This document shows, piece by piece, positions 1-8,259 of a stretch of DNA of 33,776 bases. The stretch is from Flavobacteriales bacterium (lineage in GTDB: Bacteria > Bacteroidota > Bacteroidia > Flavobacteriales > BACL11). The DNA lies in the NCBI GenBank assembly GCA_014381465.1, contig JACNLP010000020.1:1-33776 (forward strand), given 5' to 3'. Both the position numbers and the translations under genes were made by a program. The notes under the pieces are model-generated. The model saw nothing but the letters and a program-made list of their open reading frames with translations, did no database searches and was not told where the DNA came from. Each line of letters starts with the position of its first letter. The stretch's first letter is position 1.

Positions 1-1627
1 ACCAGTTTAAATCTACCTTTGTGAATTGAATTATTGCTGCTCTAAAATCTTCATTGTAAGGATGTGCAATTTTCCATGTTTCAAAATAGTGTTGCATTGC
101 AGCTAAGAATAATTCATCTCCTAAAACATATTGAAGATTATATAGCATTGATGCTGTTTTGTAATATACATGTCTGTAACCTCCTCCATGGCGTAAAGCT
201 CCATTAAAACAATCAGAGTGAGTTGAGATTACTGGGTCATTATATTTTGTTGCATCAGCAATATATGCATAATAAACACGGCTATCAATTGCTTTAGTTG
301 GCTTTTCAAATCTTACTTTGTATTTATCAGTAGGTTTATCTTCTACAAGGTTATCTCCATCAATTTTGATAAGTGCCCATGCTGTTAAGAATTGAGTAAA
401 TCCTTCATCTAGTAAAGCTCTGTATGTTTCATTATTTCCTACTTGCCCAAAGAACCAGTTATGCCCAATTTCATGCGCTAACAAACCTCTATATCCTGGA
501 TCCATACCGCCATCTAAAGTTAGCATAGGGTATTCCATTCCATCACGAGCATCAGCAACAATCATTTTGTGGTAAGTATACATTCCAAAGTCTTCTGAGA
601 ATACTCGAATACATTCTGCTGCATATTCTGCTGCATTTTGCCACCGGCTTGCATGTGGCTCTTGCACTAAGGAATAGCAAACTTTATCTTTCCACCATGC
701 TTCACCAATTCTGTAATTAGGATCAGCAGTAAAGGCAAAATCATGAACATTTTCAGCATGGAATCTCCAAGTTTTTCTATCATCTTTATTGTATTCTGAA
801 ATTACAGATGGTGCTGAATTCCATTGTTTGTCAGCAAAGTTTTTTATCTCTAACTTGTCTCTTAAATCTTTTGGTAACATTTCATCACGATTTAAAAGAA
901 ATCCAGTTGCACCAACAACCATATCTGATGAGAAAGTTAAGGATACATCAAAACAACCAAAATCACCATAGAATTCTTTGCCTAAATGTTGATCGGTTGT
1001 CCAGCCAAATTTAGCGTCATAAACTGAAATTCTAGGATACCAATGCACTCCATCATAATGTTTAAAGCCCCAAGAATTAAATGTTTTCATTCTTCTTCTA
1101 ACGCCTCCATTGTCAAAATGAGTACGAAAATTAATATCAAAAGTGATAGAAGTATTTGGCTTCAAAGTAGAAGGTAAATACACTTTTAAAATAGTATTGT
1201 CAAGTTCCATTTTTACATCATTCCCATCAATAGTCATTTTGTCAATAACAGTTCCTAATTTTTGAGATTCATACTCTCCATAAGAAGGGTTTCTATGATT
1301 TTGGTGTTGCAATTCATCAAGATATGAATCTGGTTGAAAGGCATTTTGATATAAATGAAAGTAAACAAAATCCAATCCATCAGGCGAATTATTAGTATAA
1401 GTTAACCTCTGAGTCCCTTCAATAATATCAGTTTGTTCATCAATATTTACATCAATCGTATAATGCACATCTTGTTGCCAATATGCTTTATTAGGCATTT
1501 TGTTTTTCCAATAATTAGGGTTATCGGCATTCCTGTAAGTATTTGGTTTTGCTAGAGGATTGTATTTTTCCTGTGCAAAAGTAAGCGCGCTCACTAGAAG
1601 TGAAGCAATAAGTAATATTCTGGTCAT
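1..1627 (-). CDS. Secreted M1-family metallopeptidase, 3' end cut off by window edge
   Basis: Zinc-dependent peptidase of the M1 (gluzincin) family, probably exported to the periplasm or cell surface. The ATG at 1627 is followed by a typical signal peptide (MTRILLIASL, cleavage near Ala18-Gln19). The frame stays open for 542 codons to base 1. It contains the M1 signatures: a GMEYP segment at residues 363-367 (the GxMEN-type substrate motif) and HEIGH at 385-389, with the third zinc ligand Glu at 408 exactly 18 residues later. The N-terminal region resembles the second M1 protein at 11311-14163 (both have a YxIDVxxD strand and an NNSPD.L.F motif), so the two are distant paralogues. The last visible residues (VDLNW) match the KDLSW segment of that paralogue, so only the part after the catalytic domain is missing. 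It follows yihY by 30 bases and is probably the last gene of the nadC-yihY unit. Confidence 0.9.
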   Translation of the reverse strand, partial: MTRILLIASLLVSALTFAQEKYNPLAKPNTYRNADNPNYWKNKMPNKAYWQQDVHYTIDVNIDEQTDIIEGTQRLTYTNNSPDGLDFVYFHLYQNAFQPDSYLDELQHQNHRNPSYGEYESQKLGTVIDKMTIDGNDVKMELDNTILKVYLPSTLKPNTSITFDINFRTHFDNGGVRRRMKTFNSWGFKHYDGVHWYPRISVYDAKFGWTTDQHLGKEFYGDFGCFDVSLTFSSDMVVGATGFLLNRDEMLPKDLRDKLEIKNFADKQWNSAPSVISEYNKDDRKTWRFHAENVHDFAFTADPNYRIGEAWWKDKVCYSLVQEPHASRWQNAAEYAAECIRVFSEDFGMYTYHKMIVADARDGMEYPMLTLDGGMDPGYRGLLAHEIGHNWFFGQVGNNETYRALLDEGFTQFLTAWALIKIDGDNLVEDKPTDKYKVRFEKPTKAIDSRVYYAYIADATKYNDPVISTHSDCFNGALRHGGGYRHVYYKTASMLYNLQYVLGDELFLAAMQHYFETWKIAHPYNEDFRAAIIQFTKVDLNW

Positions 1628-1657
1628 AATAAAAATTTAGTTTGCGAATTTACAATT

Positions 1658-2551
1658 CTATTCTGATAAATCAGAATTTTCTTTAGCATTTGATATGCTT
1701 GCGTTTAACTCAAATCCTGTAAGTAGGATAATGGAGTTAAAATACATCCATAAAAGGATGATCATAAGTGTTCCGATTGAGCCATAAACCTTATTGTATT
1801 GTGAGAAATGATTGATGTAATAATTAAAACCGATTGATGTAATAATAATAAAAATTGCTGCAAAAAGTGTTCCAGGACTGAAGAGTTTCCATTTTGTTTT
1901 TTTTGCAGGACCAAAATGAAATAAAGTTGAAATTCCAAAAAATAGCATGAGTAATAAAGTAAGCCATTTCCCATATAAAATTAATTCTCCTTGATATTCG
2001 GAAATCAATTCAAAATCCGTGAGATAGTTTACAGCAACTTTACCAAAAATAATAGAACTAATTGCTAAAATCAACATTATTGATAGGAGCAAAGTAAGTC
2101 CTAATGATAAAATTCTTTGCTGAATTAAAGGTCTGATTTCCCTAATGTGATAAGAAGAGTTGAAGGCCTCAATTAGTGAATTGATTCCGTTAGTGGAGAA
2201 GTAAAGTGCTAAAATAAAACCAACTGAAAGTAAACCTCCTCTAGGATTGTTAATTATATCGTCAAGTGTATCAAAAGTAATTTCATTTGTTGATGGAGGT
2301 AAAACAGTTGCTAAAAGTTCCATCAATGTTTCTTGTAATCCCTCAATTGGTATGTAGGGTATAAGCGTAAAAAAAACTATAATAGACGGAAAAAATGCTA
2401 AGAAAAAATTAAAAGCAAGTGATGATGCTCTTGTTGTAATTGCTCCTTCTATTAGCCCTTTCCAAAAGAATATTGCTACATCATAAATGCTAAGACCTGC
2501 AAAACCAAGTGGTTTTATTTTTTTAGCAATATTTAAGATAAATTGTAGCAT
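1658..2551 (-). CDS. YihY/virulence factor BrkB family inner-membrane protein
   Basis: Polytopic membrane protein of 297 aa in the YihY/BrkB (UPF0761) family, which was once mis-annotated as RNase BN. About six membrane segments are visible (near 44-65, 107-125, 146-170, 192-214, 228-250 and 257-282). The family-typical segments are present: RASSLAFNFFLAFFPS around residue 41 and YGSIGTLMIILLWMYF around 256. The biochemical function of the family is not settled; transport or envelope integrity has been suggested. Its ATG shares one base with the stop codon of nadC (TAATG), so translation is probably coupled to nadC. The partial M1 peptidase follows. Confidence 0.9.
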   Translation of the reverse strand: MLQFILNIAKKIKPLGFAGLSIYDVAIFFWKGLIEGAITTRASSLAFNFFLAFFPSIIVFFTLIPYIPIEGLQETLMELLATVLPPSTNEITFDTLDDIINNPRGGLLSVGFILALYFSTNGINSLIEAFNSSYHIREIRPLIQQRILSLGLTLLLSIMLILAISSIIFGKVAVNYLTDFELISEYQGELILYGKWLTLLLMLFFGISTLFHFGPAKKTKWKLFSPGTLFAAIFIIITSIGFNYYINHFSQYNKVYGSIGTLMIILLWMYFNSIILLTGFELNASISNAKENSDLSE

Positions 2552-3396
2552 TAAATAGCCTTTAAACTAAGGTCAAAATTTAGAACCGAATGGGTTAGTG
2601 CTCCTACTGAAATAAAATCAACACCACATTTAGCATATTCAGCAATTGTTTCTTCTGTTATTCCTCCACTTGATTCTGTTTGGCATTTATCGCCAATAAT
2701 GCTTACCGCTTCTTTTGTAGTTTTGTAATCAAAATTATCAAGTAGAATCCTTTTTACTCCTCCTTCAGCAAGTATCTGATTTACTTCATCAATATTTCTT
2801 GCCTCAACAATAATTTCTAGTTGTTTGTTATTGTCTTTTAAATATTTTTTTGTTTTACTAATTGCCTTTCCAATTCCTCCTGCAAAATCAATGTGATTGT
2901 CTTTAATCATAATCATGTCATAAAGTCCAAACCTATGATTGACTCCACCACCAATTTTTACTGCCCATTTTTCAATGCTTCTGTTCAAAGGAGTAGTTTT
3001 TCTAGTGTCTAATAATTTACAATCAGTATCTGAAAGCAAGGTGTTGAGGTAAGCTGTTTTTGTGGCAATAGCACTCATATGTTGCATGCAGTTAAGCATC
3101 AAGCGTTCTGCAGTTAATATTGAGATAGAACTTCCTTTAACAATAAAAGCTATGTCCCCAAATTTTACTTTATCACCATCTTGAAGAAATTGTTCTATTT
3201 CTAATGAACTATCAACTTCATTAAAAATCATTTTTGCAAGCTCAATTCCAGCAATTATGCCTTTATCTTTAACTAATAAATGAGCTTTATTTGTTGCGTC
3301 TTTTGGAATACTTGCAATTGAAGTATGGTCGCCATCTCCCACATCTTCTTTTAAAGCATTAGTTATGAACTTTTTCAAATCCTTTTGTTTAGTCAA
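2551..3396 (-). CDS. nadC: Nicotinate-nucleotide pyrophosphorylase (quinolinate phosphoribosyltransferase)
   Basis: Cytoplasmic NAD biosynthesis enzyme that converts quinolinate and PRPP to nicotinate mononucleotide, CO2 and pyrophosphate. Visible signatures, numbered from the chosen start: EDVGDGDHTS (17-26), an ER pair (97-98), LDTRKTTP (129-136), GGGVNHRFGL (149-158) and KDNH (165-168), in the family order. The frame is open further upstream, but that extension would run into the rlmH coding region, is hydrophobic and unlike NadC. No ATG lies between it and the conserved part, so I chose the TTG at 3396, giving 281 aa, a normal length for the family. A -7 box at 3418-3425 would start transcription about 15 bases before this codon. 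The stop overlaps the yihY start by one base. nadA and nadB are not in the window. Start uncertain, product secure. Confidence 0.93.
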   Translation of the reverse strand: MTKQKDLKKFITNALKEDVGDGDHTSIASIPKDATNKAHLLVKDKGIIAGIELAKMIFNEVDSSLEIEQFLQDGDKVKFGDIAFIVKGSSISILTAERLMLNCMQHMSAIATKTAYLNTLLSDTDCKLLDTRKTTPLNRSIEKWAVKIGGGVNHRFGLYDMIMIKDNHIDFAGGIGKAISKTKKYLKDNNKQLEIIVEARNIDEVNQILAEGGVKRILLDNFDYKTTKEAVSIIGDKCQTESSGGITEETIAEYAKCGVDFISVGALTHSVLNFDLSLKAI

Positions 3397-3416
3397 AATA
3401 CAAATTGTTAATTTCG
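3384..3416 (+). promoter_or_regulatory. Probable rlmH promoter (-33 TTTG, -7 TAATTTCG)
   Basis: TTTG at 3384-3387 is followed after 21 bases by TAATTTCG at 3409-3416, one mismatch from the Bacteroidota TAnnTTTG element. Initiation near 3421-3423 would leave a leader of about 10 bases before the rlmH ATG at 3432. The -33 element lies inside the nadC coding region. Confidence 0.4.
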
Positions 3417-3417
3417 C

Positions 3418-3425
3418 CAAAAATA
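3418..3425 (-). promoter_or_regulatory. Probable -7 promoter element of nadC
   Basis: On the minus strand this reads TATTTTTG, an exact fit to the Bacteroidota TAnnTTTG -7 element, about 22 bases before the proposed TTG start of nadC. The best -33 candidate (ATTG at 3451-3454) is 25 bases away, slightly longer than ideal. It lies one base from the rlmH -7 box on the other strand. Confidence 0.4.
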
Positions 3426-3431
3426 CAAAAA

Positions 3432-3905
3432 ATGAAGATTGTATCACTAACAATAGGAAAGACAAGCGAGAAGTATTTGATAGAGGGTATTGCTCAGTTT
3501 CAGAAAAGATTGAAACATTATACGCAATTTGAAATAATAGAGATTCCTAATATTAAAAAAGCTCAAAATTTTTCTAAATCTGAATTGATGAAAAAAGAAG
3601 GGGAATTAATATTGGGTAAATTACAAACTTCTGATTATTTGGTTTTACTTGATAATAAAGGGCAAGATTTTACATCACTTAAATTTTCCAAAAAAGTACA
3701 ACAATGGATGCTCTCAGGAAAAAAGAGAATCGTTTTTGTAATTGGAGGTGCTTATGGTTTTTCAGATGAAGTTTATAAAAGAACAACCGAAAAACTATCC
3801 CTTTCGAAAATGACTTTCTCTCACCAAATGGTGCGACTATTTTTTGTAGAACAACTCTATAGAGCATATACCATTTTAGGAAATGAACCTTACCACCATG
3901 AGTAA
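3432..3905 (+). CDS. rlmH: 23S rRNA (pseudouridine1915-N3)-methyltransferase RlmH
   Basis: SPOUT-class methyltransferase that methylates pseudouridine 1915 in helix 69 of 23S rRNA on assembled 70S ribosomes, using S-adenosylmethionine. At 157 aa it matches the E. coli protein (155 aa). The knotted SAM-binding region is seen as GGAYGFS (105-111), and the C-terminal family signature as EQLYRAYTI (140-148) followed by PYHH (153-156). An in-frame codon upstream at 3405 is not used here, because homologues begin with MKI and the promoter elements overlap that extension. It is divergent from nadC with only 35 bases between start codons. Confidence 0.95.
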   Translation: MKIVSLTIGKTSEKYLIEGIAQFQKRLKHYTQFEIIEIPNIKKAQNFSKSELMKKEGELILGKLQTSDYLVLLDNKGQDFTSLKFSKKVQQWMLSGKKRIVFVIGGAYGFSDEVYKRTTEKLSLSKMTFSHQMVRLFFVEQLYRAYTILGNEPYHHE

Positions 3906-3997
3906 TAATAAAATGAGATAATAGATGTTAGATTTTAGACTTACTTTTGAAACTTATTTAATATCTCAATGCTAGTTACAAAAATCTAATCGTAAGA

Positions 3998-6430
3998 ATG
4001 AATCAAATTTTTGCAGATGTAATTTTACCTCTTCCTGTAAAAGGAAGTTTTACCTATGCGGTTCCAGAAGGTATAGATTTAACAATTGGACAAAGGGTAG
4101 TGGTGCAGTTTGGAAGTAGAAAATTCTATACAGCTATTGTACTGAAAATTCATAATGAAAAACCAAAAAAATATGATGCTAAAGAACTTTTAGCAATTTT
4201 GGATGAAAAAGCAATTGTGAATGAAAAGCAGTTGCAGTTTTGGTTGTGGATAACAGAATATTATATGTGTAATTTGGGAGATGTAATGAATGCTGCTTTG
4301 CCTTCTTCCTTTAAATTAGCAAGTGAAACCAAAGTAATGATTCATGCTGATTTTGATGGTGATTTGCAAGATTTGAATGAACATGAAACAGCAATTGTAA
4401 ATGCACTTTTGCATCAAGAAGAATTGTCAGTTCAAGAAATTATTCCATTAATAAATAATAAAAGTGTTTTCGGTATTATCAATGAAATGATTCGAAAAGA
4501 AATTGTGCTTCTAAAAGAAGATTTACATGATAAATACAAAGAAAAAATTATTAGAATTGTAGAATTAGCAAGTGAAAATTTACAACTAAAACTTACTGAA
4601 AAACAAGAACAATTACTCCTTCATTTTTCTGATTTAAAAATACAATTTCCAAAGAAAAAATGGACTGTTACAGATTTAATAAAAAAAGCAAAAGTTAGTA
4701 GAGGCGTTTTAGATGCTCTCGTAAAAAAAGGTGTTTTTAAAATAGAATTGCAAAGCATCAGTCGATTGTTGAATGACTTTGAAAAAACAGAGACAACAAA
4801 AGAGTTGACAGCCCCTCAACAAAAAGCATTTGAGCAAATAAAAGATAGCTTTAAAGATAAAAAAATTTGTCTTTTGCATGGAGTAACTTCATCAGGGAAA
4901 ACCGAAATTTACATAAAACTCATGGAGGAGCAATTAGCCAAAGGAAAACAAGTGCTTTATTTATTGCCTGAAATTGCCCTTACTACTCAAATCATCAGCC
5001 GCCTGAGAAAACATTTCGGAAACAAAGTGGGTGTTACGCATTCTCACCTTAATAATTCTGAAAGGGTAGAAGTGTGGAAAGCAGTGCAAGAAAAGGGTAA
5101 AAGTAAACCACAATACCCTATTATGTTGGGGGCTCGTTCTGCACTATTTTTGCCTTTTGATAATTTAGGCCTAATAATTGTAGATGAGGAGCATGACCCT
5201 TCTTACAAACAGCATCAACCCGCACCAAGGTACCATGCCCGAGATACAGCAATTTATTTGGCAAATATTCATAAAGCACCTCTGCTTTTGGGTTCTGCCA
5301 CTCCTAGTTTGGAAAGTTATTATAATGCAACAGAATCTAAATATAATTTGGTGGAATTAAATAGTAGATATCAAGGATTAGAAATGCCAAAAATTAAATG
5401 TGTGGACATCAGAAAAGCACATTTAAAGAAGCAAATGCAAGCTCAGTTCTCCCCTAAACTTCTTAATGAAATTAAAGAAACTATCGCAAGTGGAAAGCAA
5501 GTTATTCTTTTTCAAAATAGAAGAGGTTATTCGCCCATTTTGAGTTGCACTACTTGTGCTTTTACGCCAAATTGTAAGCATTGTGATGTGAGCTTGACAT
5601 ACCACAAATGGCAAAATCAAATAAAGTGTCATTATTGTGGATATGCAGAAAATATCCCAACCGTTTGCCCCTCTTGTACTGCTACCGATTTTGATAGTAA
5701 AGGATTTGGTACCGAGCAAATTCAGGAGAGTTTGAATGCTTTATTACCAGAAGCAACTATAAGTAGAATGGATTATGACACTACTAGAAAAAAGTATGCT
5801 CATCAAGAGATTATCAGAGAGTTTGAGCAAGGTAGAATCGATATATTAGTCGGCACACAAATGGTTACAAAAGGTTTGGATTTTGATAATGTAGCGGTTG
5901 TTGGTATTCTTAATGCCGATAATATGTTGCATTATCCTGATTTTAGGGCTTATGAAAGAGCCTTCCAATTGATGATGCAAGTAGCGGGAAGAGCAGGGCG
6001 GAAAGGAAAACAAGGAAAGGTTTTATTGCAAACTTATGATGAAAAACATAAGGTAATTCAACTTTTGAAAGCTCACAATTTTAAACAATTTTATTCCGAG
6101 CAAATTGACGAAAGAAAAATATTTAACTATCCTCCTTTTAGTAGAATAATAGGTATTACCCTAAAACATAAAGATAAAAACAGATTGGACAAAGCATCTA
6201 ATCAGTTAGCTATTCAATTGCGAAAAAGTTTTTTACACAGAGTTTTAGGTCCTGAGTATCCGTCCATATCAAAAATTAGAAATTATTACCATAAAGATAT
6301 TTTGCTAAAAATAGAACATAAAGCATCTGTAAAAAAAGCAAAAACTATTCTAAACTCTATAATTAAAAAGTTGCAAGAACAAAAAGATTTTCGCTCTGTT
6401 CGGATTATTTTAGATGTGGATCCTGTATAA
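3998..6430 (+). CDS. priA: Primosomal protein N' (replication restart helicase PriA)
   Basis: Superfamily 2 3'-to-5' DNA helicase that recognises stalled forks and reloads the replicative helicase. Length is 810 aa, normal for Bacteroidota PriA. It shows an N-terminal fork-binding region (FADVILPLPVKGSFTY near residue 5), Walker A GVTSSGKT at 295-302, the DEEH motif at 396-399 and a GSATPS motif III. A zinc-binding insertion has paired cysteines (CTTC, CKHC, CHYCG, CPSC), and helicase motifs V and VI follow (GTQMVTKGLDF; QVAGRAGRKG). All key residues are present. It starts 92 bases after rlmH; the 22 bases after the stop lead directly towards the next gene. Confidence 0.97.
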   Translation: MNQIFADVILPLPVKGSFTYAVPEGIDLTIGQRVVVQFGSRKFYTAIVLKIHNEKPKKYDAKELLAILDEKAIVNEKQLQFWLWITEYYMCNLGDVMNAALPSSFKLASETKVMIHADFDGDLQDLNEHETAIVNALLHQEELSVQEIIPLINNKSVFGIINEMIRKEIVLLKEDLHDKYKEKIIRIVELASENLQLKLTEKQEQLLLHFSDLKIQFPKKKWTVTDLIKKAKVSRGVLDALVKKGVFKIELQSISRLLNDFEKTETTKELTAPQQKAFEQIKDSFKDKKICLLHGVTSSGKTEIYIKLMEEQLAKGKQVLYLLPEIALTTQIISRLRKHFGNKVGVTHSHLNNSERVEVWKAVQEKGKSKPQYPIMLGARSALFLPFDNLGLIIVDEEHDPSYKQHQPAPRYHARDTAIYLANIHKAPLLLGSATPSLESYYNATESKYNLVELNSRYQGLEMPKIKCVDIRKAHLKKQMQAQFSPKLLNEIKETIASGKQVILFQNRRGYSPILSCTTCAFTPNCKHCDVSLTYHKWQNQIKCHYCGYAENIPTVCPSCTATDFDSKGFGTEQIQESLNALLPEATISRMDYDTTRKKYAHQEIIREFEQGRIDILVGTQMVTKGLDFDNVAVVGILNADNMLHYPDFRAYERAFQLMMQVAGRAGRKGKQGKVLLQTYDEKHKVIQLLKAHNFKQFYSEQIDERKIFNYPPFSRIIGITLKHKDKNRLDKASNQLAIQLRKSFLHRVLGPEYPSISKIRNYYHKDILLKIEHKASVKKAKTILNSIIKKLQEQKDFRSVRIILDVDPV

Positions 6431-6499
6431 TTGTTAAGCTTTTAACTAGCAGTGACTATGAGAATTAATAGATTAATTTCATTAGTTTTGAAGCCAATT

Positions 6500-6973
6500 A
6501 TGAAACGAATTATTTACATCTTATTATTTATTGCTACTGCAGCAATACTACTTTGTACAATGGAAGAAAACAGTCAATCAAAACCTGTAAATCAAAATCC
6601 TGATGAGCTTATAGCAATTAAAGAAGTATTAAGGAAACAACAAGAAAACTGGAACAGTGGCGATATTGATGGATTTATGCAAGGGTATTGGAAATCAGAA
6701 GAATTGATTTTTACATCAACAAAATACAAACCAACTTACGGATGGAAAAACACATTGGAACGCTATAAAGAAAGCTACCCAACAAAAGAAAGTATGGGGG
6801 AACTTAAATTTGAATTTTTAGATTTGAAACTTGTTTCAAAGAATACAGCACAAATGAAAGGAAAGTGGGAATTGATAAGAAAAGATGACAACCCAAATGG
6901 ACTGTTTTGGTTAAATTTTGAAAAGTTTGATAACAATTGGGTAATCACTAAAGACTCAACAACAGAGCTTTAA
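6500..6973 (+). CDS. Exported DUF4440/SnoaL-like (NTF2-fold) protein of unknown function
   Basis: Small protein of 157 aa with an N-terminal hydrophobic segment (MKRIIYILLFIATAAILLC) and then an NTF2-like domain of the DUF4440/SnoaL-like type. Visible family features are WNSGDIDGFMQGYW, YGWKNTLERYKESYP, a central GELKFEF strand and a final WVITKD strand. These proteins form a cone-shaped pocket, but substrate and function cannot be told from sequence. The frame is open from a GTG at 6452 and an ATG at 6458. I prefer the ATG at 6500 because it puts the hydrophobic segment at the N-terminus as a signal or anchor; the cysteine after LL makes a lipoprotein possible but the lipobox is poor. It ends one base before the ubiA start, so the two are probably co-transcribed. 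Confidence 0.8.
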   Translation: MKRIIYILLFIATAAILLCTMEENSQSKPVNQNPDELIAIKEVLRKQQENWNSGDIDGFMQGYWKSEELIFTSTKYKPTYGWKNTLERYKESYPTKESMGELKFEFLDLKLVSKNTAQMKGKWELIRKDDNPNGLFWLNFEKFDNNWVITKDSTTEL

Positions 6974-6974
6974 T

Positions 6975-7823
6975 ATGAATAAATACCTTTCCTTAATAAA
7001 ATTTAGCCATACCATATTTGCAATGCCTTTTGCTTTTATTGGTTTTTTCTTGGCAACTCAAAATTACGAATTTGAGTGGATTACTCTTTTATATGTTGTT
7101 CTATGCATGATTTTTGCACGCTCTGCAGCCATGGCATTTAACAGATATATTGATAGAGATATAGATACTGCAAACGAAAGAACTGCAAAGGTGAGAGAAA
7201 TACCAAATGGAAAAATAAAAGCAGGTTCTGCTTTAAACTTTGTAATTATTAATTCCTTACTTTTTATTGGCACTACCTATTTTATAAATACACTTTGCTT
7301 GGCTCTTTCACCAATTGCACTTTTGGTAATTTTAGGATATAGTTATACCAAACGATTTACTGCCCTTTGTCATTTAGTACTAGGATTAGGATTAGCACTT
7401 GCTCCTATTGGAGCTTATCTAGCTGTAAGCGGTAAGTTTGATATTATTCCTTTATTATTTTCGGCAGCAGTACTGTTTTGGGTTAGTGGTTTTGATATTA
7501 TGTACGCCCTACAAGATGAAGGGTTTGACAAAAAACAAAAACTACATTCTATTCCTGTTTTACTAGGAGTAAAAAATGCTTTAACACTATCTAACTTTTT
7601 ACATTTTCTTTCATTTATTACTTTAACTTTTGCAGGAACTATGGGTAGTTTTGGGAAATTTTATTGGATTGGATTTTCTATTTTCTCCGCCCTACTTATT
7701 TACCAACACTCTTTGGTAAAAGAAAATGATTTAAGCAAAATCAATCTCGCATTTTTCACCACAAACGGTATTGCATCCGTCATTTTTGGGGCATTTGTTA
7801 TTGCTGACTTATTGTCTAAATAA
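6975..7823 (+). CDS. UbiA-family prenyltransferase (4-hydroxybenzoate polyprenyltransferase-like)
   Basis: Integral membrane prenyltransferase of 282 aa with about eight to nine hydrophobic helices. Both Asp-rich Mg/diphosphate-binding motifs are present: NRYIDRDID at 56-64 and DIMYALQDEGFD at 174-185. The sequence resembles the 'other UbiA' subgroup that includes MqnP of the futalosine menaquinone pathway. No other quinone genes are in the window, so the aromatic acceptor is unknown and I give no gene symbol. The ATG is one base after the preceding stop, which suggests coupling to the DUF4440-like gene. No clear terminator follows; the 97 bases up to the next gene hold the PadR operator and promoter. 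Confidence 0.9.
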   Translation: MNKYLSLIKFSHTIFAMPFAFIGFFLATQNYEFEWITLLYVVLCMIFARSAAMAFNRYIDRDIDTANERTAKVREIPNGKIKAGSALNFVIINSLLFIGTTYFINTLCLALSPIALLVILGYSYTKRFTALCHLVLGLGLALAPIGAYLAVSGKFDIIPLLFSAAVLFWVSGFDIMYALQDEGFDKKQKLHSIPVLLGVKNALTLSNFLHFLSFITLTFAGTMGSFGKFYWIGFSIFSALLIYQHSLVKENDLSKINLAFFTTNGIASVIFGAFVIADLLSK

Positions 7824-7851
7824 GTATTTATTTACTTTTTTAAACCTTACT

Positions 7852-7885
7852 TACATCTAGTATTATAAATATATACTACTATGTA
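7852..7885. promoter_or_regulatory. Inverted repeat, candidate PadR operator
   Basis: Arms TACATcTAGTAT (7852-7863) and ATACTActATGTA (7873-7885) are separated by 9 bases. Eleven positions pair, with one or two unpaired bases in the middle of each arm. PadR-type repressors bind dyads with ACAT/ATGT-like half-sites, usually at their own promoter. The repeat ends on the -33 element of the padR promoter. There is no T-run after it, so it is not a good terminator for ubiA. Confidence 0.45.
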
Positions 7886-7916
7886 TTGCATGGTTCTATA
7901 TTTTTATATATGTTTG
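7885..7916 (+). promoter_or_regulatory. Promoter of the PadR-PspC operon
   Basis: A -33-like ATTG (7885-7888), 20 bases, then TATGTTTG (7909-7916), an exact TAnnTTTG -7 element. The -7 box ends only four bases before the padR ATG at 7921, so the transcript is predicted to begin at or within a base or two of the start codon. Confidence 0.55.
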
Positions 7917-7920
7917 CAGC

Positions 7921-8259
7921 ATGAAAATTGAGAACACTAAATCGCAAATGAGAAAAGGAATTTTGGAATACTGCATCCTTTCCATATTAAAAAATGGAGA
8001 GGCCTACCCTTCTGATATTATTGAAAAGCTTAAAAAAGCAAAAATGATAGTTGTTGAAGGGACGCTTTACCCCCTACTCACTCGCTTAAAAAATGCTGAA
8101 ATACTTACTTACAGATGGGAAGAATCTTCCTCAGGACCTCCTAGAAAATATTACTCTTTAACTGTAAAAGGAATAGGTTTTTTAACAGAATTAGATAATA
8201 CTTGGAAGGATTTAGCAAAAGCAGTACGATTAACAACTAAAACAAAAAAAGATGAATAA
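7921..8259 (+). CDS. PadR-family transcriptional regulator
   Basis: Winged helix-turn-helix repressor of 112 aa, a small PadR subfamily-2 type lacking the long C-terminal dimerisation region. Conserved segments are GILEYCILSILKNGEAY (helix 1), EGTLYPLLTRL (recognition helix, roughly 47-57) and GPPRKYYSLT (wing). It probably controls this operon: a palindrome overlaps its own -33 element. It overlaps the PspC gene by 8 bases, so the two are translated together, an arrangement that links a sensor-like membrane protein to its regulator. The inducing signal is unknown. Confidence 0.93.
   Translation: MKIENTKSQMRKGILEYCILSILKNGEAYPSDIIEKLKKAKMIVVEGTLYPLLTRLKNAEILTYRWEESSSGPPRKYYSLTVKGIGFLTELDNTWKDLAKAVRLTTKTKKDE

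Noticed and set aside
789-1014. Two short plus-strand frames near the left edge
   Set aside because: Both are antisense to the partial M1 peptidase, whose frame is continuous with signal peptide and zinc motif in register.
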